A stretch of DNA of 64,000 nt from JAJFHI01 sp050633705 (GTDB lineage Bacteria > Pseudomonadota > Alphaproteobacteria > Rhizobiales > Hyphomicrobiaceae): NCBI GenBank assembly GCA_050633705.1, contig JBOEGZ010000004.1:228143-292142 (forward strand), given 5' to 3'. The position numbers and the translations under genes are program-made. This document shows positions 51,955 through 59,667 of the stretch, one piece after another (position 1 is the stretch's first letter; each line of letters begins with the position of its first letter). The notes under the pieces were generated by a model that did no database searches, was not told where the DNA came from, and worked only from the letters and a program-made list of their open reading frames with translations.

Positions 51955-53685
51955 TTAAGAGAGCTCATCTTTGAGTTCTTTCTTTGACAGCTTGCCAATC
52001 ATTGTTTTTGGCAATGTCTCCCTGAATTCGATTTCGGCTGGCATTTCTATCTTTGAAATTTTCTCTGCGAGGTGAGAAAAAATATCCTCGGTTGTCGCGG
52101 AATATCCCTTCTTCAGTTTAATAAAAGCTTTTGGCGCTTCGCCGCGTTCGTCATTAGGGATCCCAATCACCGTCACTTCTTCCACTGCTGAGTGCGCATA
52201 GATCGCGTCTTCGATCCGTCTGGGATAAACATTGTAGCCATTCGATATAATGAGATCTTTAATACGATCTTCGATGTAGAACATGCCATCGTCATCAACG
52301 CGTGCCACATCTCCGGTACGAAAAAAGTCACCGACAAAGGCATCTTTTGTTTCTGAAGGATTATTCCAATAACCCGACATGACTTGTGGGCCCTTGATAC
52401 AGATCTCTCCTTTTTCACCAATCGGCACTTCTTTTGTCGGGTCTGCAAGGTCGCGCAACGAAATTATCGTGGCAGGCAATGGCATGCCGATTGAACCCTT
52501 GCGTATTGGTCCATTTACCGGATTACAGGTGACCACAGGTGAGGTTTCTGAAAGACCGTAACCTTCGACGACTTTGCCGGTTGGCAAGAGCGTTTCAAAG
52601 TTGGATTTGACTTCAATTGGCAGTGCTGCCCCGCCCGACAAGCAAAACCGCAGCGATGACAAATCAAACTTTTTAATTTTAGGATGATTGTATATGGCAT
52701 TGAAGAGTGTTGGAACGCCTGGCATGACCGTCGGTTTGGTAGCTTGAATGAGCTTCAGGGCATCATCCAGCACGAAGCGCGGCATGATGATCATTTCCGA
52801 ACCTTTGGCGATCGCAAAATTCATGACAACCGTCATCGCAAAAACGTGGAAGAAGGGCAGCGCACCTAAGACCCGCTCCTCGCCATCACGGAGTTCCGGG
52901 GTCCAGGAATTGACCTGCATGACATTGATGTAAAGATTGGCGTGGCTGAGCATCGCCCCTTTCGGCGTTCCGGTTGTACCTCCAGTATACTGCAGGACGG
53001 CGATGTCTTTTTCGGGATCAATGGCAACGGGCGTTGCGGTGGCGCTGGAACTGATGACGTCGCGATCGACGATCACCGATGGCGCAATTGGTGAGGATTT
53101 GAGCTGCGCGAGGTCGCCACTTTTGAAGAGTCTGAAAAGCACAGATTTTGCAGGCGGCAAAAGGGCTGGGAAAGAGGCGACAATGACTTTTTTTAGCGAA
53201 CCCTTTTCAACCAGCGCTTCCACTTTCTCAAACAACTGCTTGAGATCCAGCGTCACCATTATCTCGGTGCCGCTGTCGCTTGATTGTTTGGCAAGTTCTT
53301 CGACGGTGTAGAGGGGATTAAAGTTAACAACCGTCCCGCCAGCTTTCAAGATTGCATAATAGTAGACCACAAAGGTCGGGCAATTCGGCAGAAACAGACC
53401 AACTCGGGTCCCCTTTTTGATGCCCAATTTCTGCAATCCGGCGACTGTTTGGTCCACCAATTGCCCTATTTCGGAATATGTCAGTGTTTTTCCGAGAAAG
53501 TTTGTACACGCCAAAGTGCCAAATCTGTTGACGGCGTCACTTAAGAGATCGGGCAAGGGGCGTGGGCTAAATTTCTGGTCCCACGCGACGTCTTCAGGAT
53601 ATCGATTGAGCCATGGGTAATTATCAGAAGGAGGATGAGCTCCGGATTTTTTCAGGCTTGTCGTCGATTCTGGTGGCTTCTTCAT
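51955..53685 (-). CDS. fadD: Long-chain fatty acid-CoA ligase, FadD-like
   Basis: Adenylating enzyme of 576 residues that activates long-chain fatty acids to acyl-CoA. Motifs: LQYTGGTTGTPKGAMLSHAN (ATP binding), VEGYGLSETSPVVTCNP, FFRTGDVARVDDDGMFYIEDR with the hinge, and IGKLSKKEL near the C-terminus with the catalytic Lys. The N-terminus (YPWLNRYPEDVAWDQKF) matches alphaproteobacterial FadD/LcfB. ATG 53685 has GGGAG 12 bases upstream; the frame is open to 53769. It precedes a LiuR-like regulator on the same strand. Together with FadE at the other end of the window it supports fatty acid use as a carbon source. Confidence 0.92.
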   Translation of the reverse strand: MKKPPESTTSLKKSGAHPPSDNYPWLNRYPEDVAWDQKFSPRPLPDLLSDAVNRFGTLACTNFLGKTLTYSEIGQLVDQTVAGLQKLGIKKGTRVGLFLPNCPTFVVYYYAILKAGGTVVNFNPLYTVEELAKQSSDSGTEIMVTLDLKQLFEKVEALVEKGSLKKVIVASFPALLPPAKSVLFRLFKSGDLAQLKSSPIAPSVIVDRDVISSSATATPVAIDPEKDIAVLQYTGGTTGTPKGAMLSHANLYINVMQVNSWTPELRDGEERVLGALPFFHVFAMTVVMNFAIAKGSEMIIMPRFVLDDALKLIQATKPTVMPGVPTLFNAIYNHPKIKKFDLSSLRFCLSGGAALPIEVKSNFETLLPTGKVVEGYGLSETSPVVTCNPVNGPIRKGSIGMPLPATIISLRDLADPTKEVPIGEKGEICIKGPQVMSGYWNNPSETKDAFVGDFFRTGDVARVDDDGMFYIEDRIKDLIISNGYNVYPRRIEDAIYAHSAVEEVTVIGIPNDERGEAPKAFIKLKKGYSATTEDIFSHLAEKISKIEMPAEIEFRETLPKTMIGKLSKKELKDELS

Positions 53686-54075
53686 GCGAACATGGTCTCC
53701 CAAGATGCCGAAATTATTGACAAAAACGATGTTCGGTTGAGGCGTGCAATAGTGTGATAAGATCCGCAAGCAGATTAGATAGTTGCGGCCATTCGATTCA
53801 TATTGAACACTTTTTTACGTTTCAATGCCAGCTTGCACCGAGCGGCTGCATCGCCAACAAAATCGAAGACTGTTGCCTAGGGAACTTATTCGGCACACTT
53901 TTTGCGGTAGAAGGCCGATGTCTCACGGACAGTGGGACCACGAGGCAGCTAGACTTAGATAAGGTTTAGGGATATGTGACGCCCAAGAAGTGGGCAAACA
54001 TGGCCCTGATATAATATTTGGTATTAAGTATCGAAGGGCCCCCGGCTCTTAAAGCAACAGGGGTAGATTAGAAAA
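53686..54075. other. Divergent region between fadD and the acyl carrier protein gene
   Basis: 390 bases expected to hold both promoters. No operator resembling a MerR site was found by eye, and no RNA gene or credible coding frame was recognised. Confidence 0.4.
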
Positions 54076-54345
54076 ATGGACGAAGTCGCAACGAAGATCA
54101 TTGATATCTTGAAGAAACACATGAAAGAGCCACAGGACGACATCGGCCTGAACACAGCTCTGACGGATCTTAAGATTGAATCCCTCGACCTCGCAATGAT
54201 TGTATTCGATATTGAAGATACATTCGGCGTCGAAATCCCATACAACGCGAATGACGACGTTGAAGATTTTAAAACGGTTGGATCGGTCGTCGATAAAGTT
54301 AAGGCGCTGGTCGAAGGAAATGGCGGCTCAGCCGCTACTGCTTAA
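54076..54345 (+). CDS. Specialised acyl carrier protein
   Basis: Acyl carrier protein of 89 residues. The phosphopantetheine site is LKIESLDLAMIVFDIED, with Ser36 the attachment residue; ESL replaces the DSL of standard AcpP. The following FGVEIPYNANDDVEDFKTVG is unlike house-keeping AcpP and resembles the extra carrier proteins of Rhizobiales that work with a dedicated ketosynthase (as NodF with NodE). It is shorter than AcpXL (about 92-97) and lacks its C-terminal features. A ketosynthase gene follows on the same strand with a strong hairpin in between. The product, perhaps an unusual lipid, is unknown. Confidence 0.88.
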   Translation: MDEVATKIIDILKKHMKEPQDDIGLNTALTDLKIESLDLAMIVFDIEDTFGVEIPYNANDDVEDFKTVGSVVDKVKALVEGNGGSAATA

Positions 54346-54426
54346 GGCAAATTTTCTTGTCGCTGTTTCATTTACTTAGAAATGTGCGGGGCAGGTGAAG
54401 CCTTCAAAGTCGACCCCGTTGATAAA

Positions 54427-54451
54427 GGGGTCCGGTTAAGAGCCGGACCCC
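54427..54451 (+). promoter_or_regulatory. Strong hairpin between the ACP and ketosynthase genes
   Basis: Perfect 9-bp stem GGGGTCCGG / CCGGACCCC with a TTAAGAG loop, followed by CAACTCATAAGGAC and no T run. It sits 81 bases after the ACP stop and 24 bases before the ketosynthase ATG, just upstream of its ribosome site (AAGGAC). It could be a processing or stabilising element that gives more ACP than ketosynthase, or a partial terminator. Confidence 0.6.
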
Positions 54452-54475
54452 AACTCATAAGGACTTAGTAGAGTT

Positions 54476-55723
54476 ATGGCAGAAGCGAACGGCGCACGTC
54501 GTGTCGTCGTGACGGGCCTTGGGGCCGTCACGCCAATTGGTGAAACAGTGGACGAGCTTTGGGCTGGCGTTCAAGCCGGTAAATCCGGAGTGTCTCCGCT
54601 TGAAGGTTTTCCACTCGAAGATCTGAAAATCAAGATCGCGGCACAGATTAAAGATTTTGATCACAAGGCACGCCTGAAGCATTTTTCGCGCGACAAAATC
54701 ATCCTGCATGCCGATCGCTTCTCATGGTACGCGGCGGCGGCGGCAGACGAAGCTATGAAGCAAGCCGGACTAGAAGTTCCAGTTGTCGATCCCTACCGGG
54801 CAGCTTGTATTATTGGTTCCGGTGCCGGCGGTTTGGTGACTTATGAAAAGGCCTACCGCGATCTATTTATTGACAACAAGCGTGCAACACACCCACTCAC
54901 GTTGCTGCGCATTATCGGTTCGTCGGCTGCTGCGCACGTCGGTATTGAGTTTGGTGTGCGCGGACCAACATTCGCGACCTGTTCGGCATGTTCGACAGCA
55001 ACGCACGCATTGGGAACGGCCCGAGACTTTATTCAAAACGGCGTTGTTGATGTTGCCATCGCTGGTGCTTCGGAATCGGTGATCAACTACGGCACCATGA
55101 AAGCCTGGCAGGCACTTCACGTTCTGTCTCCAGAAGGTTGCTTCCCATTCTCTAAAAATCGTAACGGTACGGTCTTGGGTGAGGGCGCAGGTGTGCTCGT
55201 GCTGGAAAGCTATGACCACGCTGTCGCACGAGGTGCAACGATTTTGGCTGAATTAAAAGGCTATGCAACCACTTCAGACGCTCGCGACATGGTCAACCCG
55301 GGTATCGAAGGTCCAAGTGAAGCTATGCGTATGGCGCTGGAAGATGCACAGCTTGAACCAACGACCATCGATTATCTCAACGCACATGGTACTGCGACGG
55401 CGGTCAATGACGTGAATGAGACAAACGCTATTAAAAAGGTGTTTGGCGATCACGCTAACAAGCTGGTGGTTTCTTCGACTAAGTCGATGACGGGTCACCC
55501 TCTTGGCGCAGGCGGGGGAATTGAAGCCGCACTTTGTGTGAAGGCGATGCAAGAAAATTGGGTTCCACCGACCATCGGCCTGACAGAGCCGGACCCTGAA
55601 TGTGACCTGGACTACATTCCAAATGAAGGTCGCGATCATGAAGTTGGCTACACGATGTCAAACTCCTTTGCATTTGGCGGTCTTAATGCTGTGGTCGTAT
55701 TCGGACCGGCACCGAAAGCCTAA
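54476..55723 (+). CDS. Beta-ketoacyl-ACP synthase II-like ketosynthase
   Basis: Condensing enzyme of 415 residues that extends an acyl chain by two carbons with malonyl-ACP. The start VVVTGLGAVTPIGETVDELW is KAS II-like. The catalytic Cys is Cys172 in CSACSTATHALG, the first His is in LNAHGTATAVND near residue 304, and the second region KSMTGHPLGAGGGIEA carries Lys and His; it ends SNSFAFGGLNAVVVF. The Cys-His-His set is complete, so it is active as a ketosynthase and not a chain-length factor. The pairing with a special ACP just upstream suggests a dedicated role, as in NodE/NodF or FabF paralogues. A terminator follows. Confidence 0.93.
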   Translation: MAEANGARRVVVTGLGAVTPIGETVDELWAGVQAGKSGVSPLEGFPLEDLKIKIAAQIKDFDHKARLKHFSRDKIILHADRFSWYAAAAADEAMKQAGLEVPVVDPYRAACIIGSGAGGLVTYEKAYRDLFIDNKRATHPLTLLRIIGSSAAAHVGIEFGVRGPTFATCSACSTATHALGTARDFIQNGVVDVAIAGASESVINYGTMKAWQALHVLSPEGCFPFSKNRNGTVLGEGAGVLVLESYDHAVARGATILAELKGYATTSDARDMVNPGIEGPSEAMRMALEDAQLEPTTIDYLNAHGTATAVNDVNETNAIKKVFGDHANKLVVSSTKSMTGHPLGAGGGIEAALCVKAMQENWVPPTIGLTEPDPECDLDYIPNEGRDHEVGYTMSNSFAFGGLNAVVVFGPAPKA

Positions 55724-55761
55724 GTGCCTAGTGGGCGTCAAATTGAACCAAACAAATAATC

Positions 55762-55793
55762 GGGCTGACACGTCATCGTGTCGGCCCTTTTTT
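55762..55793 (+). terminator. Intrinsic terminator of the ACP-ketosynthase unit
   Basis: 11-bp stem (GGGCTGACACG / CGTGTCGGCCC, one T-G pair) with a TCAT loop and a six-T run. It closes the ACP-ketosynthase transcription unit, so the following cyclophilin-like gene needs its own promoter or read-through. Confidence 0.93.
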
Positions 55794-55811
55794 GCGTGTT
55801 AAACTCTTGTG

Positions 55812-56273
55812 ATGCCGACAAACATTATCAGAAAAGCCAATAAGGTTGCCGCTGGCAAGCCAGCGGGCCAACGCGCTTTGGCTCGCAAACGTGCCATTGC
55901 CATCAATGTCGGCGGTATTCCGCTGGTTGCGCACTTGTTGCCGAGCGAGACGGCGGCGCGGGTTCATAGCGCTCTTCCGCTTTATGGCATCGCGGAAACG
56001 TGGGGACAGGCCGTGCATTTTGAGCTGCCGATGGCGCTGGGCCGCGAGCGCGGTGCACGCATCAATGGTATTTTAGGTGATGTCTATGTCTGGGCCGAGG
56101 AACAGAGGATTATTCTGCCGTTTGGACCGACGCCCATTTCGGGTAAGAACGAAATTCGTTTGCCCCGACCTTGCAATGTCTTGGCACGTATCGAGGGCGA
56201 TTTGTCAAAGGATATTGAGGCCTTAAAAGAGATACAGCCAGGAACCAAAATATCCATTATGCGACACGGTTGA
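55812..56273 (+). CDS. Cyclophilin-like (TM1367-like) fold protein
   Basis: Protein of 153 residues. A basic N-terminus (about 1-30) precedes a beta-rich domain with AINVGGIPLVAHLLPSETA, HFELPMALGRERGA and DVYVWAEEQRIILPFGPTPIS, which resemble the small prokaryotic cyclophilin-like family (PF04126/TM1367). These have a cyclophilin fold, but prolyl isomerase activity has not been established for the family. No signal peptide. It begins only 19 bases after the T run of the preceding terminator. The ribosome site is not clear, so the start (GTG 55809, ATG 55812) is uncertain. Confidence 0.7.
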   Translation: MPTNIIRKANKVAAGKPAGQRALARKRAIAINVGGIPLVAHLLPSETAARVHSALPLYGIAETWGQAVHFELPMALGRERGARINGILGDVYVWAEEQRIILPFGPTPISGKNEIRLPRPCNVLARIEGDLSKDIEALKEIQPGTKISIMRHG

Positions 56274-56649
56274 AGCCGTGTCTTATTGGGCGTCACCGTA
56301 TGAGCTTGATAGGCAACTCAAAGAAAAAATAGTCCAATCGACGCCAAAGGGTTTTCCTGGTCCTAGTGTTTCTTTGTGGTCTATTGGGCAGTCTTCTCAG
56401 TGATTTCATGGATGGGTTGGTTGGTCTGAGTGCATTTGAATTCAATTTTAGCTGTTGGGACCTTGTAAATTACGCGGTGAAGCTATATTACTCCGGCATC
56501 GAATTTGGCCGGACAAATTGGCCGCTACGCCTTTGACAACATGAGGCGCAAGTTTAGCTCCCCCAAAAATCGACAACCAGAGCTGCTGCTCACGCGTACG
56601 TGTGTGTGTCGGCTATTGCGCTATCATGGATCAACAAAAGGAAAATTCC
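56274..56649. other. Probable promoter and long leader of the cold-shock gene
   Basis: 376 bases without a gene before the cold-shock protein. Cold-shock mRNAs often have long 5' leaders that change structure with temperature, and this region is a natural place for one, but no specific structure was proven by eye. Confidence 0.4.
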
Positions 56650-56859
56650 GTGCAAACAGGTACAGTTAAATTTTACAACGACCAAAAAGGCTTCGGCTTT
56701 ATCGCACCAGACAACGGCGAAAAAGACGTGTTTGTTCACGCAACGGCGCTAGAACGTGCTGGTATGCATGGTCTGTCTGAAGGACAGAAAGTGTCATTTG
56801 ACACAGCTGAAGACCAACGCAGCGGAAAGGTTGCCGTCAACAACATCCAGGCCGCTTAA
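56650..56859 (+). CDS. cspA: Cold-shock family RNA chaperone
   Basis: Single-stranded nucleic acid-binding beta-barrel protein, 69 residues, the standard CspA length. The RNP1 motif is KGFGFIAP and RNP2 is VFVHATAL. It melts RNA secondary structure and helps translation after cold shock or in stationary phase; the number of paralogues in the genome is not known. I chose GTG 56650 because AGGA lies 7 bases before it and it gives the family start QTGTVKFYNDQKGFGF; ATG 56626 would add 8 residues. A strong terminator follows. Confidence 0.94.
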   Translation: MQTGTVKFYNDQKGFGFIAPDNGEKDVFVHATALERAGMHGLSEGQKVSFDTAEDQRSGKVAVNNIQAA

Positions 56860-56947
56860 GCGTCTCAAGAATTTGTCAGCCTGCAATGTAGCAATTGCTC
56901 TTAATGATGGGTCTGGCAAAACGGTCTGCCGATGGCAGAGATAAAAA

Positions 56948-56982
56948 CAAAAAAGCGGTTCTCTTGTGAGAGCCGCTTTTTT
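56948..56982. terminator. Intrinsic terminator after the cold-shock gene
   Basis: AAAAAAGCGGTTCTC / GAGAGCCGCTTTTTT around a TTGT loop, with one wobble pair in the stem. A and T runs on the two sides make it bidirectional, but the next minus-strand gene ends 180 bases away. Confidence 0.93.
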
Positions 56983-57161
56983 GTGTGCGCCCCTTTGATT
57001 TTACATCGGCGCCTTACACTTTGGCGCCGACGTAAGAAATGCCGGTTTTGATATCGCAATGTGTTAGCTGGCCTCGACCAGGCCAGCGGGCTTGATACTT
57101 TAATGGGCACTGCGCCGTTGGCGCGCGGAATTTTCGAATACGCGTTTCTTTTCCCAAAATA

Positions 57162-57977
57162 TCAGAAGAAGGCCATTGTTCGGATTTCAATGCTTTGGCG
57201 TTTGAGGGCATTGGGTGGCGTATTCGGGTCTTCGAACGCAGTGTGCGGTGTGAAACGTGCCCGCCCGTCCTTCTCACTGTCGTAGGTCTTCAGCAGAAGT
57301 GCTTTGTCAGGGGGCATACGCGGGAAATAGTACCAGCGATGATCTTCCCCTTTGCGCACGACGTAAATCTCTCCCGTTCGGTCGCGGTATTTGAGGTTCA
57401 TCAACAGCATATCTTCAGGCGTTGACGTCCTCGCGTCACACATCGCAAGCGGCAGTTCTTCAACGGTTTCGTAAAGTGGTTTCCATACGTTGTAGAAGGC
57501 AACACGATTTGACAGGAGTTGTTCGGCGCGATCGCCCATGATGTCTCTGACGCGTTGACGCGCTGACTTTTCCGTATAGTCGCTGTGTACCAGTAACACG
57601 GCAGGGCGTTGCACTTCTGTCTGCGCTTTCAGATCGGAAGCAAGACGTCTTCGCAGCGTGTGGTCGAATACGACGACCTCTTTCGCACCGGTATGTTTTT
57701 TCACGAATTCGATGACTGTCGCGTAGAAATTTTCTTTTAGCGCGGCATCGTCTTCAAATTGATTGAACGACGACTTCAAGTCCCTGATCTCAAAACCTTG
57801 GACATCAATGTTGAAATTGTCGGCCTCAGGCCAGCCGTCAAAGATGTTGACGTCCTGGAGATCAGTACCAGACTCATCTTTTTGTGTACCCGGGTCTGGC
57901 TCGTAAAAATAATAATCGATTGGCCTCCCAATATCATGGGAGTAGTTCAGTTGTGCTTTGACGGAATCTAGCGACAT
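57162..57977 (-). CDS. CmcJ/NvfI family oxidoreductase-like protein
   Basis: Protein of 271 residues that resembles the CmcJ/AsaB/NvfI group. The family is named from cephamycin biosynthesis (CmcJ) and fungal meroterpenoid synthesis, where NvfI is an Fe(II)/2-oxoglutarate-dependent endoperoxidase. Landmarks are VVFDHTLRRR, VLLVHSDYTEKSARQRV (a His and Asp in a likely metal-site motif), RVAFYNVWKPLYETVEELPLA and, at the end, FTPHTAFEDPNTPP with RQSIEIRTMAFF. The His-Asp...His pattern fits a 2-oxoglutarate iron site, but this is inference. GGAG 8 bases before ATG 57977 is a good ribosome site. It lies 33 bases after the glutathione S-transferase stop on the same strand, so the two probably form one operon. 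Confidence 0.8.
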   Translation of the reverse strand: MSLDSVKAQLNYSHDIGRPIDYYFYEPDPGTQKDESGTDLQDVNIFDGWPEADNFNIDVQGFEIRDLKSSFNQFEDDAALKENFYATVIEFVKKHTGAKEVVVFDHTLRRRLASDLKAQTEVQRPAVLLVHSDYTEKSARQRVRDIMGDRAEQLLSNRVAFYNVWKPLYETVEELPLAMCDARTSTPEDMLLMNLKYRDRTGEIYVVRKGEDHRWYYFPRMPPDKALLLKTYDSEKDGRARFTPHTAFEDPNTPPNALKRQSIEIRTMAFF

Positions 57978-58010
57978 TTATTTGTCTCCAGGTTATAAAA
58001 TTTGGATCGT

Positions 58011-58679
58011 TCAAGCGGCATTGACCAATTTAAATCCTGGTCCAACAAGTGTGTTTTGCCAGCACGGCAACTTCTCGATTCGTTCGGTCATCCACGCCGT
58101 GAGGTGGGGATATTTTTCTAAGGGTAGCTTTTGTTCGGTATGTAAGTGCATTGGTGCTGCGATAGCGATGTCAGCGATTGTCGGTGAGGTGCCGCCCAAC
58201 CAATCGGAGTGTTGCAGCCGAGAGTCTAGCGTACCAGCAAGCAAATGGAACCTCTCAGCTTCGCCATCGAGGATAGATTGGTCAGGGCTGGCGCCAAGAA
58301 CCGGCTTTACACAATTCTCGACCAGATAGGTGTAACAAGATGGGAACCACTGTCCGGTCTCCCAGGACATCCAACGGTTTAGATCTGCGCGGGTTCTTAG
58401 ATCCTTTGGATAAAACGCATTTTTTTTATGTGCGTCGGCTACGTACTGAAGAATTATGTTCGATTCCCAAAGAACAAAGTCACCTTCTTTCATTGTTGGC
58501 AGCGACATATTTGGATTAAGCGCTGTGTATTCGGGGCTCTTTTGTTCTCCTGCAAAGTAATCAACTTTGCAAAGCGTGTAATCGATCTCCATGAGCTGAA
58601 GGCCGGCCAGAACTTTTTTGCAATTCACGCTGATCGGGTCAGCGTAAATTTCGATGTTTTGCTTTTTTTTTCCAAACAT
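58011..58679 (-). CDS. Glutathione S-transferase family protein
   Basis: Protein of 222 residues with the GST layout: thioredoxin-like N-terminus (EIYADPISVNCKKVLAGLQL) and the cis-Pro motif SLPTMKEGDFVLWESNIILQYV (SLPT, then the ES glutathione contact), followed by a helical C-terminal domain. The catalytic-residue region (PISVNC) has Ser and Cys but no Tyr, as in beta- or theta-like classes. The N-box-like TIADIAIAAP is present. The ATG at 58679 has GAGG 8 bases upstream. It is the first gene of a likely two-gene operon with the CmcJ/NvfI-like protein. The substrate is unknown. Confidence 0.9.
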   Translation of the reverse strand: MFGKKKQNIEIYADPISVNCKKVLAGLQLMEIDYTLCKVDYFAGEQKSPEYTALNPNMSLPTMKEGDFVLWESNIILQYVADAHKKNAFYPKDLRTRADLNRWMSWETGQWFPSCYTYLVENCVKPVLGASPDQSILDGEAERFHLLAGTLDSRLQHSDWLGGTSPTIADIAIAAPMHLHTEQKLPLEKYPHLTAWMTERIEKLPCWQNTLVGPGFKLVNAA

Positions 58680-59541
58680 TTCGTTTTCCTCACCAGAAGA
58701 AGCCAACCCGTACCTCGTTTTGTGACCGGTTCAGTGGCCATTCTTCAGTGACGAGGTATCGGCAACGACGTATGTGGGCAGAGCGCCCAAAACCATTTTG
58801 CACTATTTAAAAGGTACAAGGCAAACCGGTATGAATTGTGGTAATCATCTCCATGCGCAGTATTAGCGCTGAGATGCGAAGCGGGCGTAGGCGACTGAGG
58901 TGCTGACGACATGAGCAAAACACGGTCGGTGTTTGACGCTTGCTTCAGATAAATACGACATCGATGTTTGCTCATGTCCATAAAAATGGCGTCTGATCGT
59001 CGGTCGAGTTTCGGTCGGTATTGAACGACGCCCAACACTTGGGTCAATCACCTGGATCAACCACTTGGCTTTATCATTAGGGCCACTCATGCACGCCAAA
59101 CTCACGAGGTCTGACATGGGCAAAGTCGAGGACCGGGTGGCTAACAGAAAAGGGTGGTTGGCAAGGTCATGAGAGAAGCAAAATAAAATTATTTCAATGA
59201 TCACCAGCCAAGTGACTTGCAAAAATTTTTGTTCTGAATTAAACGATCCGCATTATGAAACACCATTCGCGATATTCACAACGCTTGTCGTTGCCATCAC
59301 GATCCCGACAGAGTCGGCAAGATCGTTAGGGTCGTTTTGCCCTTTCATCAGTGGCGATGACCGTAATGGTATCGCGCTACCGCAGATGTGTTTCACTCTC
59401 TTAAATTTTTTGCACGGCCAATCCCTGATGTGATAGCAGAGCTGCTTTCATGCGAATATTTGGGGGATGCGCCAAAGCCCAAGACGTCGTAGGGCCGGTG
59501 TCGAGAAGTGGCAGTCTTTGTGAACACATTTGATATTCACG
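58680..59541. other. Long region without a recognised gene, upstream of the tRNA-like element
   Basis: About 860 bases. Minus-strand frames at 58745-59047 and a plus frame at 59197-59433 have no ribosome site or family resemblance and were rejected. No RNA family is recognised. A TGATAT box at 59531-59536, 6 bases before the tRNA-like element, could be a -10 element, but no matching -35 was convincing. Confidence 0.4.
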
Positions 59542-59619
59542 GCTCCCTTAGTTCAGTTTGGTTCGAATGCTGAACTGTCGCTGCGAAGGTCACCGGTTCA
59601 AGTCCGGTAGGGGGCGCCA
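59542..59619 (+). tRNA. tRNA-Asp-like element (GTC) with disrupted anticodon stem
   Basis: This 78-base element folds as a tRNA in part. The acceptor is GCTCCCT (59542-59548) with AGGGGGC (59609-59615), one G-T pair, then discriminator G and an encoded CCA (59617-59619). The T arm is ACCGG-TTCAAGT-CCGGT (59592-59608), fully canonical. In the standard layout the D arm is GTTC/GAAT with GG in its loop, and the anticodon loop CTGTCGC carries GTC, like tRNA-Asp. However, the anticodon stem CTGAA/TGCGA has only two Watson-Crick pairs and one wobble, and the base at position 21 is C instead of A. The alternative D arm GTTCAG (59551-59556) with CTGAAC (59570-59575) is a perfect 6-bp stem. It ends 48 bases before the rtcB start. 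It may be a functional tRNA-like leader, an unusual tRNA, or a decayed tRNA-Asp gene. Confidence 0.6.
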
Positions 59620-59667
59620 GATTATTCAAGACGCGCTGAAAGCGCTTTGTTTCAAGGAGTTCGTACA

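Noticed and set aside
58745..59047. Minus-strand frame of 100 codons
   Set aside because: No ribosome site or recognisable domain; the region is probably non-coding.
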